NCBI GenBank assembly: GCA_030696775.1
Contig: JAUYRN010000031.1
Span: 310,001 to 374,000 of the forward strand
Reading direction: 5' to 3'
From: Sulfuricurvum sp.
GTDB lineage: Bacteria > Campylobacterota > Campylobacteria > Campylobacterales > Sulfurimonadaceae
Length of the DNA stretch: 64,000 nucleotides
The notes under the pieces were generated by a model, which was not told where the DNA came from, made no database searches, and worked only from the letters and a program-made list of their open reading frames with translations. The position numbers were made by a program, and so were the translations under genes. Shown one piece after another: positions 8,895-21,090 of the stretch. The stretch's first letter is position 1. Every line of letters begins with the position of its first letter.

Positions 8895-8927
8895 TTGAAA
8901 TGATCATAATGTAAAGGAAATTCTCTT

Positions 8928-9407
8928 ATGCACGCCAAAACTTACCTCTATACTGTACTCTCTGCTCTTATGTTGAGCGGATGTGCTGCCAACACTACGG
9001 GTGTTACTCCCTCTCAAAATACTAACTTACAAGCCGTCTCCCCCAGCGGTACTGCCGTATCTGAGGGTGGTGCGATGCAGCGTTCACTGGACAGTTGGTT
9101 AAAAGAAGAGTGGACACCGATGACAGAAACAACGCTCAAAACGTCAACCGCTCCTGATGGAACCGTGATCCAAACCAAAACCGAAGCTACTCAAGTGGTC
9201 ACAACGACCACCGCTCCCGATGGCAAGGTCGTAACAACAACTAAAGCCGTTGCAACTGAACCTGCGGATGAAGCACCGTTTACATTGCAAAAATACGCGG
9301 ATAAATGGAAAAAATATCATGAAAAACAAGAAAAATTGAATGAAGGGAAGCCAAAAGAGGCTTCAAATGTAGAAAAATTGGAGCGTATGCCCGCGATCGG
9401 AAAGTAA
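8928..9407 (+). CDS. Small lipoprotein with duplicated TAPDG repeat
   Basis: A 159-residue exported lipoprotein. The signal peptide ends in a lipobox, LSGC, with the acylated cysteine at position 19. The mature protein has an imperfect duplication: TAPDGTVIQTKTEATQ followed by TAPDGKVVTTTKAVA. A lysine/glutamate-rich, probably helical tail follows. Composition is low-complexity (T, A, V, K). I recognise no family. It is transcribed divergently from the porin and has its own promoter; the 3' end meets fabI tail to tail across a palindromic repeat. Confidence 0.8.
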   Translation: MHAKTYLYTVLSALMLSGCAANTTGVTPSQNTNLQAVSPSGTAVSEGGAMQRSLDSWLKEEWTPMTETTLKTSTAPDGTVIQTKTEATQVVTTTTAPDGKVVTTTKAVATEPADEAPFTLQKYADKWKKYHEKQEKLNEGKPKEASNVEKLERMPAIGK

Positions 9408-9424
9408 CGTTTCGTAACGTTTTA

Positions 9425-9450
9425 GTCATTCCCGCGAAGGCGTGAATGAC
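9425..9450. repeat. GTCATTC hairpin repeat, copy 2 (possible bidirectional terminator)
   Basis: GTCATTC (9425-9431) and GAATGAC (9444-9450) flank a CGC-GAAG-GCG core. It lies between the convergent lipoprotein and fabI genes, where it could end transcription from both sides. No T-run follows. It shares its edges with the repeats at 7227, 10318 and 55305. Confidence 0.65.
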
Positions 9451-9460
9451 GACTGGATGA

Positions 9461-10288
<828 letters not shown>

Positions 10289-10317
10289 TTATTTCCTTTT
10301 ATAGTATTTATACTATC

Positions 10318-10392
10318 GTCATCCTCGGGCTTGACCCGGGGATCCAGCTGGATTCACCCAAGGGCACTTCGCCCGCCCTTCGCGGGAATGAC
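10318..10392. repeat. GTCAT...ATGAC palindromic repeat, copy 3
   Basis: A 75-bp GC-rich unit between tpiA and fabI. It begins GTCATCCTCGGG and ends CGCGGGAATGAC, with internal complementary pairs GGGCTTGACCC and TCCAGCTGGA. The edges match the other three repeats in this window. It lies between two genes of the same direction, so it may attenuate read-through into fabI. The GC content is well above that of its surroundings. Confidence 0.75.
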
Positions 10393-10394
10393 AA

Positions 10395-11102
10395 TTATTG
10401 TTTTAACTCCGCCGCTTGTGCAATCATTTCGCAAAAATCATTGGCACTTAGAGATGCAGAACCCACTAAAACACCGTCAACATTACTCAGTGCCATTATC
10501 TCACCTGCATTGTCTACTTTAACACTTCCGCCATAGAGCAATGGAGCGGTTGTTTTTAGGCGCAAAGCGGTATGAACTGCTTCAATCTCTTTATTGCTGG
10601 GTGTCAATCCTGTTCCGATTGCCCATACCGGCTCATACGCAACGATAAGATCGGGATAACTCAGATCAATTCCAACGAATTGATCATCGATATAACACAT
10701 TAATGCTTCGTTTCCTTGCTCTCGAATTGTCAGTGGCTCACCAACACAATAGACAATCGCAAATCCTTGCTCTGAGAAAAAACGAAATTTTTCTGCGATT
10801 TGTTCTTGTGTCTCTCCCAAAACATGACGACGTTCGCTGTGGCCGATAAGAATGGTTTTAATATCAAATTCTTCGAGTTGCTCAAGGGCAATCTCACCCG
10901 TAAACGCTCCATTAGAAACGGGATACGCGTTTTGAACTCCGATCAGCACATTTCGAGGAGTATGTTCCAATGCGGTAAAAGGGGGGAAAACGATAACCGT
11001 GTCCTCGATTTCATTAACAGCTACAAACGATTCAACAACCGCCATATACGCCCTCGTCTCTTGACGCGTTTTGTTGGCTTTAAAATTGGCACAAAGTATC
11101 AT
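10395..11102 (-). CDS. tpiA: TpiA, triosephosphate isomerase
   Basis: A 235-residue TIM-barrel enzyme interconverting dihydroxyacetone phosphate and glyceraldehyde-3-phosphate. Visible active-site residues are the N-x-K of NFKAN (lysine near residue 8), the catalytic histidine in HSERR, and the catalytic glutamate in AYEPVWAIGTG, followed by the phosphate-binding LLYGGSV. It is a little shorter than the usual 250 residues, as in other Campylobacterota. It follows pgk by 12 nt in the same direction. Confidence 0.97.
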   Translation of the reverse strand: MILCANFKANKTRQETRAYMAVVESFVAVNEIEDTVIVFPPFTALEHTPRNVLIGVQNAYPVSNGAFTGEIALEQLEEFDIKTILIGHSERRHVLGETQEQIAEKFRFFSEQGFAIVYCVGEPLTIREQGNEALMCYIDDQFVGIDLSYPDLIVAYEPVWAIGTGLTPSNKEIEAVHTALRLKTTAPLLYGGSVKVDNAGEIMALSNVDGVLVGSASLSANDFCEMIAQAAELKQ

Positions 11103-11114
11103 GACAATATCCTT

Positions 11115-12308
11115 TTATTTCATCAAAGGTTTTACGCCCGGAAGCACTTTACCCTCTAGCAACTCTAACGATGCACCGCCGCCTGTAGAGATAAAGCTCA
11201 TCTCTTCATCGACGCCCACACGCTGCACCAAATCAGCCGTATCTCCACCGCCAACAACCGTTGTTGCATTCATTTCCGCTACGATATGCGCTATGCGATT
11301 CGAGCCCTTGGCGAATTTTTCGATCTCAAATACGCCCATAGGACCATTCCATAAGACAGTTTGAACATCTTCGAGCACGACGCGGTACAACTCAACTGTA
11401 GCATGTCCTATATCCAAACCCATCCAACCGTCTGGAATTTCTTGTGCACTTACCATTCGTACATGAGAATCTGCACTAAATTTTTCTGCCGCTAAAACAT
11501 CAACGGGCAAATAAAATTTGACTCCCAAACGTTTTGCTTCAAGCATGATTTTTTCTGCTTCACCGATCAGATCATCTTCTACTAAAGAATTCCCAATGTT
11601 GTATCCCAACGCTTTTAAAAAGGTAAACGCCATCCCGCCGCCGATTAAGATTTTATCCACACGCGGCAGAAGGTTAACCAACGCTTCCAGTTTTCCAGAA
11701 ACTTTAGATCCTCCTACTATCGCGGCAAAAGGACGAGTAGGACGTTCTAGCAACGTATCAAAAAATTCAATCTCTTTGAGAAGTAAAAAGCCCGCTGCTT
11801 TGTGCGCATTGTCAAAATGTTCCGTTATTCCTGCAACCGAGGCATGAGCACGATGACTGACACCAAATGCATCATTGATATACACCTCAGCTAATGCAGC
11901 CAATTGGGCACTCAACTCAGGATCATTTTTGGTTTCTCCCGCTTCAAATCGAAGGTTTTCCAGCAGTAATACTTCTCCGCAACCAAGTTTCGAAGCACGC
12001 ACTTTGGCATCTTCACCAATGACGTCGGATGCTAATGCAACGTCCACTTTCAGCAATTGATGAAGTCTTCGTGCTACCGGAGAAAGAGAATCTTCTGGAC
12101 TAAACACACCCGCTTTTGGACGACCAAAATGGGAAGCTAAAATAATCGCGCACTCTTGATCGAGACAATATTTGATCGTTGAAACCGCGGAACGGATACG
12201 GCGATCATCCGTAATATTGCCAAAATCGTCCATAGGAACGTTAAAATCACAGCGAATAAATACTTTTTTCTGAAATACGTCACACTCTTTTATGCTTAAC
12301 AATTTCAT
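11115..12308 (-). CDS. pgk: Pgk, phosphoglycerate kinase
   Basis: A 397-residue two-domain kinase interconverting 1,3-bisphosphoglycerate plus ADP with 3-phosphoglycerate plus ATP. N-terminal signature is RCDFNVPMD near residue 18, with the substrate-binding ASHFGRPK near 59. The C-terminal nucleotide domain has WNGPMGVFE and the glycine-rich GGGDTADL. Length is standard. The start overlaps the gapA stop by 4 nt, so the two are translationally coupled. Confidence 0.98.
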   Translation of the reverse strand: MKLLSIKECDVFQKKVFIRCDFNVPMDDFGNITDDRRIRSAVSTIKYCLDQECAIILASHFGRPKAGVFSPEDSLSPVARRLHQLLKVDVALASDVIGEDAKVRASKLGCGEVLLLENLRFEAGETKNDPELSAQLAALAEVYINDAFGVSHRAHASVAGITEHFDNAHKAAGFLLLKEIEFFDTLLERPTRPFAAIVGGSKVSGKLEALVNLLPRVDKILIGGGMAFTFLKALGYNIGNSLVEDDLIGEAEKIMLEAKRLGVKFYLPVDVLAAEKFSADSHVRMVSAQEIPDGWMGLDIGHATVELYRVVLEDVQTVLWNGPMGVFEIEKFAKGSNRIAHIVAEMNATTVVGGGDTADLVQRVGVDEEMSFISTGGGASLELLEGKVLPGVKPLMK

Positions 12309-13318
12309 TTTACTCCTTTGGTGTTAGTAATATACAATGCCATTTCAATCAATCGGTTCGAATAGCCCCATTCGTTATCGTACCATGCCATGATTTTGAT
12401 CAAATCTCCATCAATTACCTGAATCAAGTCATCCGCAACCGTGGCGCTAAAAGATGATCCGACAAAATCTTGCGATACACGATACCGTTCGTCTACTTCT
12501 AAAATCCCATGCATTTTACCGTTGGCATAGGATTTGAACAGAGCACGGACTTCGTCAATGGTCGTTTTTTTAGAAACAACCACATTTAAATCCACCATTG
12601 ACACATCCGGTGTGGGGACACGTACACTTTGACCATGCAGTTTTCCCTCTAAATTAGGGAGAACTAAACTAATCGCTTTTGCAGCGCCCGTCGTTGTGGG
12701 AACCATATTGAGACCTGCCGCACGAGAACGGCGCTTGTCTTGAGCGTGTGCCGTATCGATGATCGCTTGTCCGTTTGTATACGCATGAATCGTGGTCATC
12801 AACCCTTTTTCAATCCCTAACTCTTCATCTAAAATCCGAGCAATCGGTCCTAAGCAGTTTGTCGTGCACGAAGCATTGGAAATTATATCCTCACCTTGGT
12901 ACAAATGCTCATTGACACCCAAGACAAATGTGGGAATTTTCGCATCTTGAGTCGGGGCAGAAAGGATCACTTTTTTAACCCCTTTACTCAGATGATGAGA
13001 AGTTGTATTTCCAGTCAAAAAGAGTCCGCTGCACTCTAAAACGACATCAGCACCGCACGCTCCAAAATCAAGATCTTCCGGATTTTTTTCACAAAATACT
13101 TTAACCCTGCTCGACCCAATGTTGAGATACTCTCCATCCGTTACGCAGACTGCATCAAACTGCCCATGCACAGAATCATTTTGCAAAAGATAGCACATCA
13201 TTTCTATGGATGCCATATCGTTAATTGCAACCAATTCCACATCATCACGTCCGGCAATAAGACGAGTTACACAGCGTCCTATTCGACCGAATCCATTGAT
13301 AGCGATTTTTAACGCCAT
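12305..13318 (-). CDS. gapA: GapA, glyceraldehyde-3-phosphate dehydrogenase
   Basis: A 337-residue dehydrogenase oxidising glyceraldehyde-3-phosphate to 1,3-bisphosphoglycerate. The N-terminal Rossmann motif INGFGRIGR and the active site SNASCTTNC (catalytic Cys near residue 155) are clear. The frame stays open upstream to 13459, but that extension overlaps nadD on the other strand and has no GAPDH homology. The ATG at 13318, preceded by AAGGGAAA, places the Rossmann motif at the normal N-terminus. It is first of the leftward gapA-pgk-tpiA group. Confidence 0.97.
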   Translation of the reverse strand: MALKIAINGFGRIGRCVTRLIAGRDDVELVAINDMASIEMMCYLLQNDSVHGQFDAVCVTDGEYLNIGSSRVKVFCEKNPEDLDFGACGADVVLECSGLFLTGNTTSHHLSKGVKKVILSAPTQDAKIPTFVLGVNEHLYQGEDIISNASCTTNCLGPIARILDEELGIEKGLMTTIHAYTNGQAIIDTAHAQDKRRSRAAGLNMVPTTTGAAKAISLVLPNLEGKLHGQSVRVPTPDVSMVDLNVVVSKKTTIDEVRALFKSYANGKMHGILEVDERYRVSQDFVGSSFSATVADDLIQVIDGDLIKIMAWYDNEWGYSNRLIEMALYITNTKGVK

Positions 13319-13350
13319 AAAACTATTTCCCTTGTTACCATAATAAGGGG

Positions 13351-13374
13351 ATTTTACCAAAAATCGGTTATAAT
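13351..13374. promoter_or_regulatory. Divergent gapA / nadD promoter region
   Basis: Rightward TATAAT at 13369-13374 lies 21 nt before the nadD ATG. A leftward TAAAAT at 13351-13356 (GGTAAAAT) lies 32 nt before the gapA ATG. The two -10 elements are within 25 bp of each other, so the opposing promoters probably compete. Confidence 0.5.
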
Positions 13375-13395
13375 TTCGTTTAAAAGAAGTTATAG

Positions 13396-13941
13396 ATGAA
13401 CATTGCTCTGTATGGCGGTAGTTTCGATCCTCCTCATATCGGGCATGTACGTGTAGCACTTAAAGCGCTTGAAATACTGGAAATTGATAAGCTTATTATC
13501 GTTCCGGCATTCAAGAATCCATTTAAACCCTCCGTGAGTGCCGATGGTATGCAGCGGTTGCAATGGTTAAAAAAGATATTTGCGTCCACTCCAAAAATTG
13601 AGATAAGCTCTTTCGAGATTGACCAACATAGAAGTGTCTATACGATTGAAACCGTACGTCATTACGCGAAAATTTATAACAAGCTCTATCTGATCATCGG
13701 AGCCGATAATTTAGCTACCCTTGATCAATGGCGTGATATTGAAACATTACGCACTATGGTGACCTTTGTCGTAGCCTCTCGAGACGGAATACCCATTCCC
13801 AATGAAATGATTACTCTCCCTGTAAAAGAGGAGGTTAGTTCAACCGATTTTCGGCACTCCTTTGGTTCACTTGGACTGGATGAGGAAATCGAAAATGATA
13901 TTACAACATACTATAAGGAACATTATGAACCCACGAATTGA
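13396..13941 (+). CDS. nadD: NadD, nicotinate-nucleotide adenylyltransferase
   Basis: A 181-residue nucleotidyltransferase joining nicotinate mononucleotide and ATP to form deamido-NAD. Signature motifs: GGSFDPPHIGH at 8-18 (HxGH catalytic histidines) and the C-terminal SSTDFR (family form ISSTxIR) near residue 150. It is divergent from gapA and overlaps rsfS by 17 nt. The nadD-rsfS pair beside gapA is also found in Campylobacter jejuni. Confidence 0.95.
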   Translation: MNIALYGGSFDPPHIGHVRVALKALEILEIDKLIIVPAFKNPFKPSVSADGMQRLQWLKKIFASTPKIEISSFEIDQHRSVYTIETVRHYAKIYNKLYLIIGADNLATLDQWRDIETLRTMVTFVVASRDGIPIPNEMITLPVKEEVSSTDFRHSFGSLGLDEEIENDITTYYKEHYEPTN

Positions 13942-14254
13942 AAAAATCAGTTCTATTCTCGATATGAACAAAGCAGAAAACATCGAAGTATTTGAACTCA
14001 TCGGCAGTGATTATTTCGCTGACTACGTTGTCCTCGCATCATCATTAGGTGAGCGCCACACCATCGCCTTACTCGATCACCTCAAAAGAGGACTTAAACC
14101 TGATGAGCAGTTTTTATACGTTGACGAAAGCGGCGACTGGGTTGCTATTGATTTGGGTGATATCCTTATCCATATTTTAACACCACAATACCGTCTTAAA
14201 TATGACCTAGAAAGCTTCTTAAAAGATGTTGCCGCACGAAAAAATAAAGACTAA
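13925..14254 (+). CDS. rsfS: RsfS, ribosomal silencing factor
   Basis: A 109-residue protein of the RsfS/Iojap family, which binds ribosomal protein L14 and blocks subunit joining in starved cells. Typical features are the N-terminal helix (KISSILDMNKAENI), the DYFVIAS-like segment ADYVVLASS near residue 33, and the conserved WVAIDLGDILIHIL near 75. The frame is open further upstream, but the ATG at 13925 follows AAGGA by 5 nt and gives the normal family start, overlapping nadD. Confidence 0.94.
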   Translation: MNPRIEKISSILDMNKAENIEVFELIGSDYFADYVVLASSLGERHTIALLDHLKRGLKPDEQFLYVDESGDWVAIDLGDILIHILTPQYRLKYDLESFLKDVAARKNKD

Positions 14255-14287
14255 AGAGCGTTTCAATAGCCTTTAAGCTTTATGGGC

Positions 14288-14293
14288 TATAAT
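14288..14293 (+). promoter_or_regulatory. -10 element of tRNA-Arg(GCG)
   Basis: A perfect TATAAT (in GGGCTATAATTTCG) ends 17 nt before the first base of the tRNA, giving a short 5' leader. The tRNA therefore keeps its own promoter on the left side of the island. Confidence 0.65.
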
Positions 14294-14310
14294 TTCGTTC
14301 TCTTTAATGT

Positions 14311-14387
14311 GCGTCCGTAGCTCAGCTGGATAGAGCACCGGTTTGCGGTACCGGCGGTCAGGGATTCGAATTCCTTCGGGCGCACCA
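14311..14387 (+). tRNA. tRNA-Arg (anticodon GCG)
   Basis: A 77-nt cloverleaf with encoded CCA. Acceptor arms GCGTCCG and CGGGCGC pair over 7 bp with one G-U. The D arm is GCTC/GAGC, the anticodon stem CCGGT/ACCGG with loop TTGCGGT gives anticodon GCG (reads CGC), and the T arm is AGGGA/TCCTT with loop TTCGAAT. G37 follows the anticodon, as expected for an arginine CGN tRNA. Its 3' half is copied at 20472-20519, marking it as an integration target. Confidence 0.95.
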
Positions 14388-14390
14388 TTT
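14343..14390 (+). repeat. attL-like direct repeat (tRNA-Arg 3' half)
   Basis: The 48 bp from the anticodon loop to just past the CCA recur at 20472-20519 in the same orientation with one mismatch (G14353 versus A20482). This is the classic footprint of a tyrosine-recombinase island that entered a tRNA gene and restored its 3' end. The 6.1 kb between the copies holds marC-, poxB- and katG-type genes. Confidence 0.85.
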
Positions 14391-14771
14391 AGTAACTCCT
14401 ACAACAAACTTTCCTTAACTTTTAACAAACACTAAAATCACTTAAGAATTCACTTGATCCCGACTTTGTTTCAAATCTATAGTATTTAAACTTATTAATT
14501 GCCCTCTACTGTAACCAACCTAACAGCCATCATCTTCTCTCATAGCCTCTACAATCAACGATAATAATCCAGACGTGTATTTACAAAACAGTTTTAGCTT
14601 CTTGTAGGTGTCTGTCTATTCATTAACCTAAAAGGACCTAACCGATATGAAGATTAAAAATCTCAAGCGTTTGAATAGTTATCTCGCCGATCAAACTATA
14701 TCGTAATGGAAATAGTGAAGTTGATTAAAGCCAACTCGTGATAGTCTTATGTCAAATATAAGGAAAAATAA
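14388..14771. other. Left island flank, mostly non-coding with decayed open stretches
   Basis: This AT-rich 384-bp stretch holds no intact gene. A leftward open frame (14442-14615) is broken by one TAG and is listed separately. Rightward, a 19-codon frame at 14647-14706 follows an AAAGGA site and begins MKIKNLKRLNSYLADQ before a stop; it faintly recalls the first helix of Dps-type proteins but is far too short to assign. The marC ribosome binding site (AAGGA) lies at the end. I see no integrase remnant that I can name. Confidence 0.4.
14442..14615 (-). pseudogene. Possible decayed coding fragment near attL
   Basis: Read leftward, 58 codons are open except for one TAG at 14520-14522. The translation has ordinary protein-like composition (KKLKLFCKYTSGLLSLIVEA, then REDDGC, stop, VGYSRGQLISLNTIDLKQS). 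No start codon or ribosome binding site is convincing. It may be the tail of a gene lost when the island decayed. The family is not recognised, and chance openness cannot be excluded. Confidence 0.25.
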
Positions 14772-15419
14772 ATGGAGTTCAATTATTTTGCCCACCTACA
14801 GACACTACTTCATTATTCAGTTGGTTTGATCACTATCATAAATCCTATAGCAGCTGCAGCAATCATGATTTCTTCTTCCCCTTCAAATCTCACTAAAGAA
14901 GATACAGAAGAAATTGGTAAAAAAGCTGCATTAACCGTCATGATTGCTTCATTGATAACCATTTTTTTAGGGAATGCAATTTTTGAACTTTTTGGGATTA
15001 ATACCTCATCTGTGATGGTGATTGGTGGAATTATTTTGCTATTGATGTCTATTAATATGGTGCAAGGAAAAATTTCCGAAACCTCTCACTCATCTGAAGA
15101 ATCAAAAGTAGCAATGTTAAAAGAAGATATCTCAGTTATTCCAATCGGAATCCCCATTTTATTTGGTCCGGGATTGATATCTACTCTCATGATTTTTAAA
15201 GCAAAAAGTTTTACTATGATAGAAACTTCTTTACTCGTCGTGGCTGTACTAATTGTTGGTCTTGTTATTTATTTAACCTTGAGAAATGCTATCTTTTTGA
15301 CAAAAGTTCTTGGTGTTGTTGGATTGAAAATTATGACGAGAGTTATGGGATTGGTCGTCGGAGCGATCGCTGCTCAATTTATCGTTTATGGGATTAAAGC
15401 ACTATGGCACCCGTTTTAA
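14772..15419 (+). CDS. MarC-family (UPF0056) inner-membrane protein
   Basis: A 215-residue protein with six hydrophobic segments and the MarC/UPF0056 layout: an early IINPIAAAAI (family NP motif near residue 24), a central PIGIPILFGPG near 122-132, and a C-terminal TRVMGLVVGAIAAQF segment. MarC proteins were once linked to multiple-antibiotic resistance, but their transport role is not established. AAGGAAA precedes the ATG. It is the first cargo gene inside the tRNA-Arg island and points toward the convergent poxB-like gene. Confidence 0.88.
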   Translation: MEFNYFAHLQTLLHYSVGLITIINPIAAAAIMISSSPSNLTKEDTEEIGKKAALTVMIASLITIFLGNAIFELFGINTSSVMVIGGIILLLMSINMVQGKISETSHSSEESKVAMLKEDISVIPIGIPILFGPGLISTLMIFKAKSFTMIETSLLVVAVLIVGLVIYLTLRNAIFLTKVLGVVGLKIMTRVMGLVVGAIAAQFIVYGIKALWHPF

Positions 15420-15619
15420 ATACTCTTTGTCATTTTATAAATTTAATCCAGCTGCAGATAATATATGAAAAATTTTCAATAATAAACACTTTCAAAAATT
15501 CTCTTGTTCCACACATTAAGTTCAATGCAGTCGACTTAGGCTTTTTGTTTAACATGCAATGGATTCTATTGAAAACTTTTGTTACGTCAATTATTATCTC
15601 TGCATATTTTAATCATGTT

Positions 15620-17359
15620 TTATATTAATTCCCGTAAATATTTTAGTTCACTCTTGGTCGTATCTACTATTTCTGCAAATTTTCCATTCATCATCAATTT
15701 TCCCATGGATTGAGCAAAGCCTTTTACTTGATCAAAATTTATGGAAGGTGGCATTGCCAAAGCATTCGAATCTGTAAATATGTTGATAATCGCTGGACCA
15801 TTATGCTTGAATCCGTTTGAAAGAGCCTGTTCTACATCTTTGGACTCTTTGGCTTCCCATGCTGCAATATTCATGGATTCCGCCAATTTTACAAAATCGG
15901 GATTTACCATATCGGTTTGCCAATCAATATAGCCTTGCACGCGCATCTCAAGCTTTACCATGCCCAGAGACCGATTATTAAAAATGATAATTTTAACTGG
16001 TATTTTATATTGGCTAATTGTCATCAAATCGCCCAAAAGCATGGAAATGCCACCATCACCGCAAAAAGCAATCACTTGTCGTTCGGGATGGGATAATCCC
16101 GCGCCTATGGCCATTGGCATAGCATTCGCCATCGACCCATGATTGAACGATCCTGTCAGGTAACGATTTTTGCCCGCTTTGAGATAGCGTGCAGCCCATA
16201 CGGCACTCATCCCCGTATCGACCGTAAATATGGCATCGTCATCTGCTAATTTATCAACCAAATAGGCAACATATTCGGGGTGAATGTTTTTTTCGGATCC
16301 CTTTTCTTCCACATAACTATCGTATATCGCTTCGATTTCTTGATGTAATGAACGCATTTTGTCAAGAAAATCAGTAGAAGTTTTTACTTCAACCATAGGC
16401 ATGAGCTCTTGCAGCGTTGATTTTATATCACCGCAGTAGCCGTAGTCAACTTTAGCTCTACGCCCTAATTTTTCAGGTTTAGTATCTAGTTGAATGATTT
16501 TGCATTTTTCAGGAAGGAACTCACTGTAAGGAAAATCTGTACCTAACATCAATAGCACATCTGCCTGATGCATGGCTTCAAAACCTGATTTATTGCCTAA
16601 AAGCCCATTTAATCCAACGGCATAGGGATTTTCTTTACGTTCAAAAAATATTTTTCCTCTAAAAGTGTACCCCAAAGGGGAATTAAGTGTTTGGGCCAGT
16701 TGCATTACTTCATCAATTGCAAAACGGCATCCATGTCCACAAAATAACATCACCTTTTCATGAGTATTGATGATGTTTGCCAGCTCCAGAAGATCCTCAC
16801 GGCTTGGGATAATTCGTGGTTGTGTATAGAAGTTTTTATTGGAAGAATGCACAGGCTCTAGTTCAGCTGCAGCCACATCGCCAGGAAGCCCTAAAACAGC
16901 CACTCCCTTCTTGCTTATGGCGTGTTGAATAGCGGATTGTAATCCATTTATGGCTTGTATGGGTGTATTGGCTAAAAATACATATTTCGAACAATCTTGA
17001 AATAGAGATTCAGGTCTTGTCTCTTGAAAGTTGTCCAGCCCCATTTTTTCCGTAATAATAGTCGAGGCAATAGCAATAACAGAGTTTTCACTTCTGTTGG
17101 CATCATACAGTCCGTTGACCAGATGAACATGTCCAGGGCCACTACTTCCCATACAACAACCGATGCCATTGAGCTCTGCTTCCATGGAAGCCGCATAAGC
17201 CCCTGCTTCTTCATGTCTGACATGGATCCATTGGAGCCTCCCATCTCTTCGAACAGCGTCATTGACCGGATTAAGGCTGTCACCTGTAACTGCATAAATT
17301 CTCTTAACCCCTGCCTCTACAAGCATTTCTACGAGATGATCGGATACATTTTTTGGCAT
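15620..17359 (-). CDS. poxB: PoxB-like thiamine-diphosphate enzyme (pyruvate oxidase / pyruvate:quinone oxidoreductase)
   Basis: A 579-residue three-domain ThDP enzyme. The N-terminal PYR domain has GVKRIYAVTGDSLNPVNDA and the catalytic glutamate in VRHEEAGAYAA. A central FAD/DHS-type domain spans about 185-330. The C-terminal PP domain has GDGGISMLLGDLMT followed by IFNNRSLGM, the ThDP-Mg2+ site. N-terminal motifs and length match E. coli PoxB, which decarboxylates pyruvate to acetate and passes electrons to the quinone pool. Acetolactate synthase is less likely given these motifs. It lies in the island, convergent with marC. Confidence 0.85.
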   Translation of the reverse strand: MPKNVSDHLVEMLVEAGVKRIYAVTGDSLNPVNDAVRRDGRLQWIHVRHEEAGAYAASMEAELNGIGCCMGSSGPGHVHLVNGLYDANRSENSVIAIASTIITEKMGLDNFQETRPESLFQDCSKYVFLANTPIQAINGLQSAIQHAISKKGVAVLGLPGDVAAAELEPVHSSNKNFYTQPRIIPSREDLLELANIINTHEKVMLFCGHGCRFAIDEVMQLAQTLNSPLGYTFRGKIFFERKENPYAVGLNGLLGNKSGFEAMHQADVLLMLGTDFPYSEFLPEKCKIIQLDTKPEKLGRRAKVDYGYCGDIKSTLQELMPMVEVKTSTDFLDKMRSLHQEIEAIYDSYVEEKGSEKNIHPEYVAYLVDKLADDDAIFTVDTGMSAVWAARYLKAGKNRYLTGSFNHGSMANAMPMAIGAGLSHPERQVIAFCGDGGISMLLGDLMTISQYKIPVKIIIFNNRSLGMVKLEMRVQGYIDWQTDMVNPDFVKLAESMNIAAWEAKESKDVEQALSNGFKHNGPAIINIFTDSNALAMPPSINFDQVKGFAQSMGKLMMNGKFAEIVDTTKSELKYLRELI

Positions 17360-17393
17360 AACTTACCTTTATTAAATTTAAATTTGATTTTCA

Positions 17394-17570
17394 ATGAAAC
17401 CTAAAAAATCGTACCTGCCTCTAGACGAACAAAAACCTTTTAGTGATGCGATATTTGGAGAATTAAACGTTCTTTTTTTAATTGCTTCACTCTCAACTGA
17501 AAATACTTCGCAAAATCCGCTCCACAATAACTATAAAGATCTCACGACTTTTATAGAGTTTCTGTTTTAA
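17394..17570 (+). CDS. Small uncharacterised frame in the poxB-katG gap
   Basis: A 58-codon ATG-to-TAA frame lies in the 223-bp gap between the leftward poxB and katG genes and is transcribed the other way. The product begins MKPKKSYLPLDEQKPFSDAI and is mildly hydrophobic in the middle. There is no convincing ribosome binding site and no family I recognise. It may be non-coding or a remnant; it is listed because it is the only open frame in the gap. Confidence 0.2.
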   Translation: MKPKKSYLPLDEQKPFSDAIFGELNVLFLIASLSTENTSQNPLHNNYKDLTTFIEFLF

Positions 17571-17582
17571 AGTCAGTCAAAT

Positions 17583-20471
<2,889 letters not shown>

Positions 20472-20519
20472 TTGCGGTACCAGCGGTCAGGGATTCGAAT
20501 TCCTTCGGGCGCACCATTT
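20472..20519 (+). repeat. attR-like direct repeat (partial tRNA-Arg copy)
   Basis: The copy of tRNA-Arg(GCG) from the anticodon loop to past the CCA, 47 of 48 bases identical to 14343-14390. The 5' half is absent, and A replaces G at 20482 in the anticodon stem, so it is not a working tRNA. It marks the right boundary of the island; core genes resume at 20575. Confidence 0.85.
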
Positions 20520-20574
20520 TATAGATTTCCCTCAAAATTCACTTTCAACCCAATAAATAAAATTCAATAAAACA

Positions 20575-21090
20575 TTATCTCAGTTGATTTATCTTTAATA
20601 CAAATTCTACTTCTGCTTTTGACAATCGCAACTCTTTTGCAATCACATCCACTTCAAGCCCTTGGTTATAGCGGCTAATCACTTTTTCATCATCCAAACC
20701 ACTTATCGACGTTGGCAGTGATAAATTACGGATTCGTTCTTCTAAATAACGCAGACGGTTTTCTGTTTTTTCTTTGTAGGCTCCAAATGCCCCCTCGATG
20801 TGTCCCAATGACTCCATAATCGGTACGGATAGCTCATTCATATCATGGCCGCGTTGTTCGTATACTCTTTGAGATATTTCGGGCTCACTCTCTTGTAATG
20901 ATGTGAGTATCTCCATCTCTGCTGATAGACGCTTATCTATTTTATATACTTCACGGTGTAATTCTTCGACAGCGTGTGCAATAGCACGAAGACGAGTATT
21001 GGTCTCATTTTCTTTGGTCACTGAATAATAAATAAGTCCTAGCACCAAAGCAGCCAGAGCAATCAAAACTAATTCAAGCCCTAAAGTCAT
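20575..21090 (-). CDS. Membrane-anchored coiled-coil protein with C-terminal helix-turn-helix-like segment
   Basis: A 171-residue protein with an N-terminal membrane helix (about 4-24), a long coiled coil (about 28-130), and a C-terminal segment DEKVISRYNQGLEVDVIAKELRLSKAEVEFVLK. That tail has the spacing of a small helix-turn-helix, as in the DUF6115/DUF2802 group common in Campylobacterota. Function is unknown. It overlaps the next upstream gene by ATGA and belongs to a three-gene leftward operon with mqnP. Confidence 0.7.
   Translation of the reverse strand: MTLGLELVLIALAALVLGLIYYSVTKENETNTRLRAIAHAVEELHREVYKIDKRLSAEMEILTSLQESEPEISQRVYEQRGHDMNELSVPIMESLGHIEGAFGAYKEKTENRLRYLEERIRNLSLPTSISGLDDEKVISRYNQGLEVDVIAKELRLSKAEVEFVLKINQLR

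Noticed and set aside
13319-13459. N-terminal extension of gapA
   Set aside because: The open frame upstream of the ATG at 13318 lies antisense to nadD, has no GAPDH similarity, and would displace the Rossmann motif from the normal N-terminus.
15404-15628. Open frame after marC
   Set aside because: It overlaps the marC end and the poxB 3' end, has no ribosome binding site, and has no recognisable features; treated as non-coding.
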